From Rhodobacteraceae bacterium EL53 (lineage in GTDB: Bacteria > Pseudomonadota > Alphaproteobacteria > Rhodobacterales > Rhodobacteraceae), in the NCBI GenBank assembly GCA_900313015.1, contig OMPR01000010.1, forward strand, positions 186,001-250,000: a stretch of DNA of 64,000 nt, given 5' to 3'. The notes under the pieces are model-generated. The model was given only the letters and a program-made list of their open reading frames with translations, had not been told where the DNA came from and searched no databases. Both the position numbers and the translations under genes were made by a program. Below, one piece after another: positions 61,942 to 64,000 of this stretch. Each line of letters starts with the position of its first letter. Positions within the stretch are counted from its first letter, which is position 1.

Positions 61942-63437
61942 GCACGTTAGAGATTGGGATTGCGTCGTTTCCGGCGTTGATGGTGCTTATCTTTTTACGG
62001 GTACCGATTGGGCTTGCAATGTTTGTTGTAGGTCTTGTTGGGTTGATCTGGGTGACAGACGGGACGCAGGTCGCGTTTGGACGGCTCAAAAGTGAAACCT
62101 ATTCGACCTTTTCCAGCTATTCGCTGACCATCGTACCAATGTTCCTGCTGATGGGTCATTTTGCGACGCTGGGCGGTATGTCGAATGCCCTTTTCAAAGC
62201 CGCTGAAAGCTGGCTGGGCCATCGCAAAGGCGGGGTCGCGATGGCCTCGATCGGGGCGTGTGCTGGTTTCGGTGCGATTTGTGGATCGTCATTGGCAACG
62301 GCTGCCACGATGGGGCGCGTCGCTTTGCCCGAACTTAAGCAATACGGCTATGCGGGCGGGTTTTCGACTGCCACACTGGCCGCGGGTGGGACCCTTGGTA
62401 TTCTGATCCCTCCGTCAGTGGTTTTGGTGATCTATGCCATTTTGACAGAACAAAATATCGCCAAGCTGTTTTTGGCGGCGTTCATTCCCGGATTGCTTGC
62501 GGCATTGGGCTATGTTCTGGCAATTTCTTTGTATGTTCGTCTCTATCCAGAAAGCGCGGGCACGCGGCCTGCTGTCCCCTATGCGGAGCGCTTTGCCGCT
62601 ATGATACAGGTTTGGCCGGTGCTGCTGGTGTTTGGCTTGGTTGTGGGGGGCATCTACCTGGGTTGGTTCACTCCAACCGAAGGGGCCGCTGTTGGCGCCT
62701 TTGGCACAGCTGTAATCGCCTTTTTCAACGGTGGACTAACGCACGCAACACTGGTGGAAAGCTTTACCGTGACGGCGCGTTCTACCGCGATGATCTTCTT
62801 TATCGTTTTGGGTGCCGGGTTCTATAACGGTTTTCTTGCGCTGACGCAGGTGCCTCAGGAACTTTCTAGCTTTGTTGTGGCGCAAGGGTTCAGTCCGTGG
62901 GTCGTGCTGGCCTTGATCCTGTGTTTCTACCTTGTTTTTGGATGTCTGATGGACAGCCTCAGTATGATCCTGTTGACGATACCGATCTTTTTCCCGGTGA
63001 TTTCGGCAATGGATTTTGATCTGATCAATCTTGCCGCAATGCAGGCAGATGCTGCGCGCGAGGTGCTGGCCAATGGGGTGCCCGAGGGCATGGCCGCTGA
63101 AACACTAGCGTCGATCAAGGATGCAATTGCAACGGGTACAGAGCTTACCCGCGCCGAGATGAAAGAGCTGGGTATTCGGGTCACCAAAGGTATGGCGAAC
63201 CGGATGGAGGCTGAGCACGTTGCGATCTGGTTCGGCATTCTGGTTCTGATTGTTGTCGAAGTTGGTCTTATCACCCCTCCAGTCGGGATGAACCTGTTCA
63301 TCATCAACGCGATGGATCGTACGACTCCTATGGTTGAAACGTACAAAGCGGTCATGTTCTTTGTTGGGTCCGACATTGTCCGGGTGATCATTCTTGTCGC
63401 CTTTCCGGCGATCACGTTGTTTCTATTGCCGGGGTAG
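61938..63437 (+). CDS. dctM: TRAP transporter large permease with an extra loop
   Basis: A 499-residue membrane protein of the DctM family, the ion-coupled channel for the solute. The TTG start at 61938 lies eight bases after GGAGG and overlaps the dctQ stop. Typical motifs are GACAGFGAICGSSLATAATM, LAAGGTLGILIPPSVVLVIY, WFTPTEGAAVGAFG and VGLITPPVGMNLF. The protein is longer than the usual 425-440 residues because of a soluble, Ala/Glu-rich insertion at about residues 362-424 between two late helices. Confidence 0.93.
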   Translation: MSTLEIGIASFPALMVLIFLRVPIGLAMFVVGLVGLIWVTDGTQVAFGRLKSETYSTFSSYSLTIVPMFLLMGHFATLGGMSNALFKAAESWLGHRKGGVAMASIGACAGFGAICGSSLATAATMGRVALPELKQYGYAGGFSTATLAAGGTLGILIPPSVVLVIYAILTEQNIAKLFLAAFIPGLLAALGYVLAISLYVRLYPESAGTRPAVPYAERFAAMIQVWPVLLVFGLVVGGIYLGWFTPTEGAAVGAFGTAVIAFFNGGLTHATLVESFTVTARSTAMIFFIVLGAGFYNGFLALTQVPQELSSFVVAQGFSPWVVLALILCFYLVFGCLMDSLSMILLTIPIFFPVISAMDFDLINLAAMQADAAREVLANGVPEGMAAETLASIKDAIATGTELTRAEMKELGIRVTKGMANRMEAEHVAIWFGILVLIVVEVGLITPPVGMNLFIINAMDRTTPMVETYKAVMFFVGSDIVRVIILVAFPAITLFLLPG

Positions 63438-63465
63438 GACCTCTGCCGCTCCGGTCTCTGACACT

Positions 63466-63490
63466 CCGCATCCCATCTCTTGGGGTGCGG
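63466..63490 (+). terminator. Hairpin between dctM and ligase gene
   Basis: CCGCATCCC and GGGGTGCGG form a 9-bp stem (one G-U) with a seven-base loop. No T run follows, so it may only reduce readthrough or stabilise upstream mRNA. Confidence 0.4.
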
Positions 63491-63510
63491 TCGCTTAGCG
63501 AGGTGCAAAG

Positions 63511-64000
63511 ATGGATTACGTACGCCACTACGTCCTGCGCGAGGATGGCCCCAAGGGGGAGATTTTTCTGCGCTCGGGATATGAAGCCAGTGCGCCTGTT
63601 TCCAAAACTACGGATTGGTTACATCGTTGGGCCTCTGAGCGTCCGAATGCTGTCTTTCTGGCAGAGCGCAGCGGACCGGGTTGGCGTGAGGTGCGTTATG
63701 GCGAGGCGTTGGAACGGGTGCGCGCCTTGGCAGCCGGATTGGTCGCGCGAGGAATGGGGCCGGATACCCGGATTTTGATCCTGTCTGGCAATGGAATAGA
63801 CCACGGATTGCTGACTCTTGCCGCGCAATACGTCGGGGTTCCAACGGTTCCAGTGGCCGAGCCCTATTCGTTGGTGCCAGACGCGCAGGTGCAGTTGAAA
63901 TACATTCTTGAACTGATCGAACCAACCATGGTGTTTGCCGAAGACGGTGCGAAATTCGCGTCTGCTCTTGCGTTGGACGAAATGCAGGGGCGTGAAATCG
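63511..64000 (+). CDS. Feruloyl-CoA-synthetase-like acyl-CoA ligase (3' truncated by window edge)
   Basis: The first 163 residues of an AMP-dependent ligase that runs off the window. The beginning (DYVRHYVLREDGPKGEIFLR), then ASERPNAVFLAERSGPGWREV, RVRALAAGLVARGMGPDTRI and TVPVAEPYSLV, matches the N-terminal domain of feruloyl-CoA synthetases. These activate ferulate and related hydroxycinnamates with ATP and CoA. The catalytic motifs lie outside the window. It follows the TRAP genes by 73 bases, so uptake and activation may be co-regulated. Confidence 0.8.
   Translation, partial: MDYVRHYVLREDGPKGEIFLRSGYEASAPVSKTTDWLHRWASERPNAVFLAERSGPGWREVRYGEALERVRALAAGLVARGMGPDTRILILSGNGIDHGLLTLAAQYVGVPTVPVAEPYSLVPDAQVQLKYILELIEPTMVFAEDGAKFASALALDEMQGREI

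Noticed and set aside
1-64000. CRISPR arrays, insertion sequences, prophage, integrase or attachment sites
   Set aside because: No regularly spaced repeats, transposase or phage genes were found. The only tRNA is followed by a core gene, without an integrase or repeated tRNA end.

Overview
This window looks like a chromosomal segment of a marine Rhodobacteraceae (Roseobacter-group) alphaproteobacterium. The evidence is a petABC cytochrome bc1 operon with a Rhodobacter-type Rieske protein, a CobO-EamA pair, a MbfA-type ferritin/VIT iron exporter behind an Irr-type box, a DUF2794 protein, TRAP transport genes and many typical roseobacter permeases. Coding density is high, with short gaps, many 4-base start/stop overlaps and several convergent pairs whose stop codons share bases. 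I see no prophage, insertion sequence, CRISPR array or rRNA. Only one tRNA (Lys, UUU) was found.

Layout. 1-6.5 kb: the end of a class III nucleotide cyclase, a small membrane protein, a Tat-exported PhoD-like phosphatase, two small orphan genes around an iron-box-like palindrome, and cobO between two EamA permeases. 6.5-12 kb: malonyl-CoA synthetase, an unusual CaiB-type protein and an AEC permease (a probable malonate-use group), then an HD hydrolase and aroC. 12-15.7 kb: GFA protein, ribH2 behind an FMN riboswitch, PaiB-like flavoprotein, hydrolase and glutathione transferase. 15.8-18.6 kb: petABC ending in a strong terminator. 18.7-25.7 kb: SnoaL-like protein, mtaB-dapF, tRNA-Lys, then gpmI, an EnvC-like factor and ctpA. 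25.8-35.4 kb: conserved hypotheticals and a lipoprotein, a large degenerate ABC-transporter-like protein with a cyclic-nucleotide-binding tail followed by a CPBP protease, then accD, folC and zapE. 35.5-42.6 kb: permeases, hydrolases, HAD and OCD-family enzymes, a YaiI protein and S-formylglutathione hydrolase. 42.7-46.9 kb: mbfA, TetR and ArsR regulators with visible operators, an I78-type inhibitor, a c'-like cytochrome and DUF2794. 46.9-55.6 kb: NlpC/P60 and M17 peptidases, carbonic anhydrase, DUF4139, asd, MFS and DUF3095. 55.6-64 kb: an aromatic/aliphatic acid catabolic region with a PLP decarboxylase, a CHMI tautomerase, a hydroxyacyl-CoA dehydrogenase, a FAH-family hydrolase, a TRAP uptake system behind twin palindromes, and the start of a feruloyl-CoA-synthase-like ligase.

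The most unusual object is the 1035-residue protein at 27834-30941. It has an ABC-exporter membrane domain, but its nucleotide-binding domain has lost every catalytic ATPase motif, is split by an insertion of about 275 residues, and is fused to a Crp-like cyclic-nucleotide domain. It overlaps a CPBP membrane protease gene. Two cyclase-like proteins (2-889 and 54456-55610) lie in the same window. Other points of interest are a DapF with serine at the expected second catalytic cysteine, a CaiB-family protein with apparently permuted halves, a TTG start that restores the catalytic Pro1 of a tautomerase, and several strong palindromic operators.
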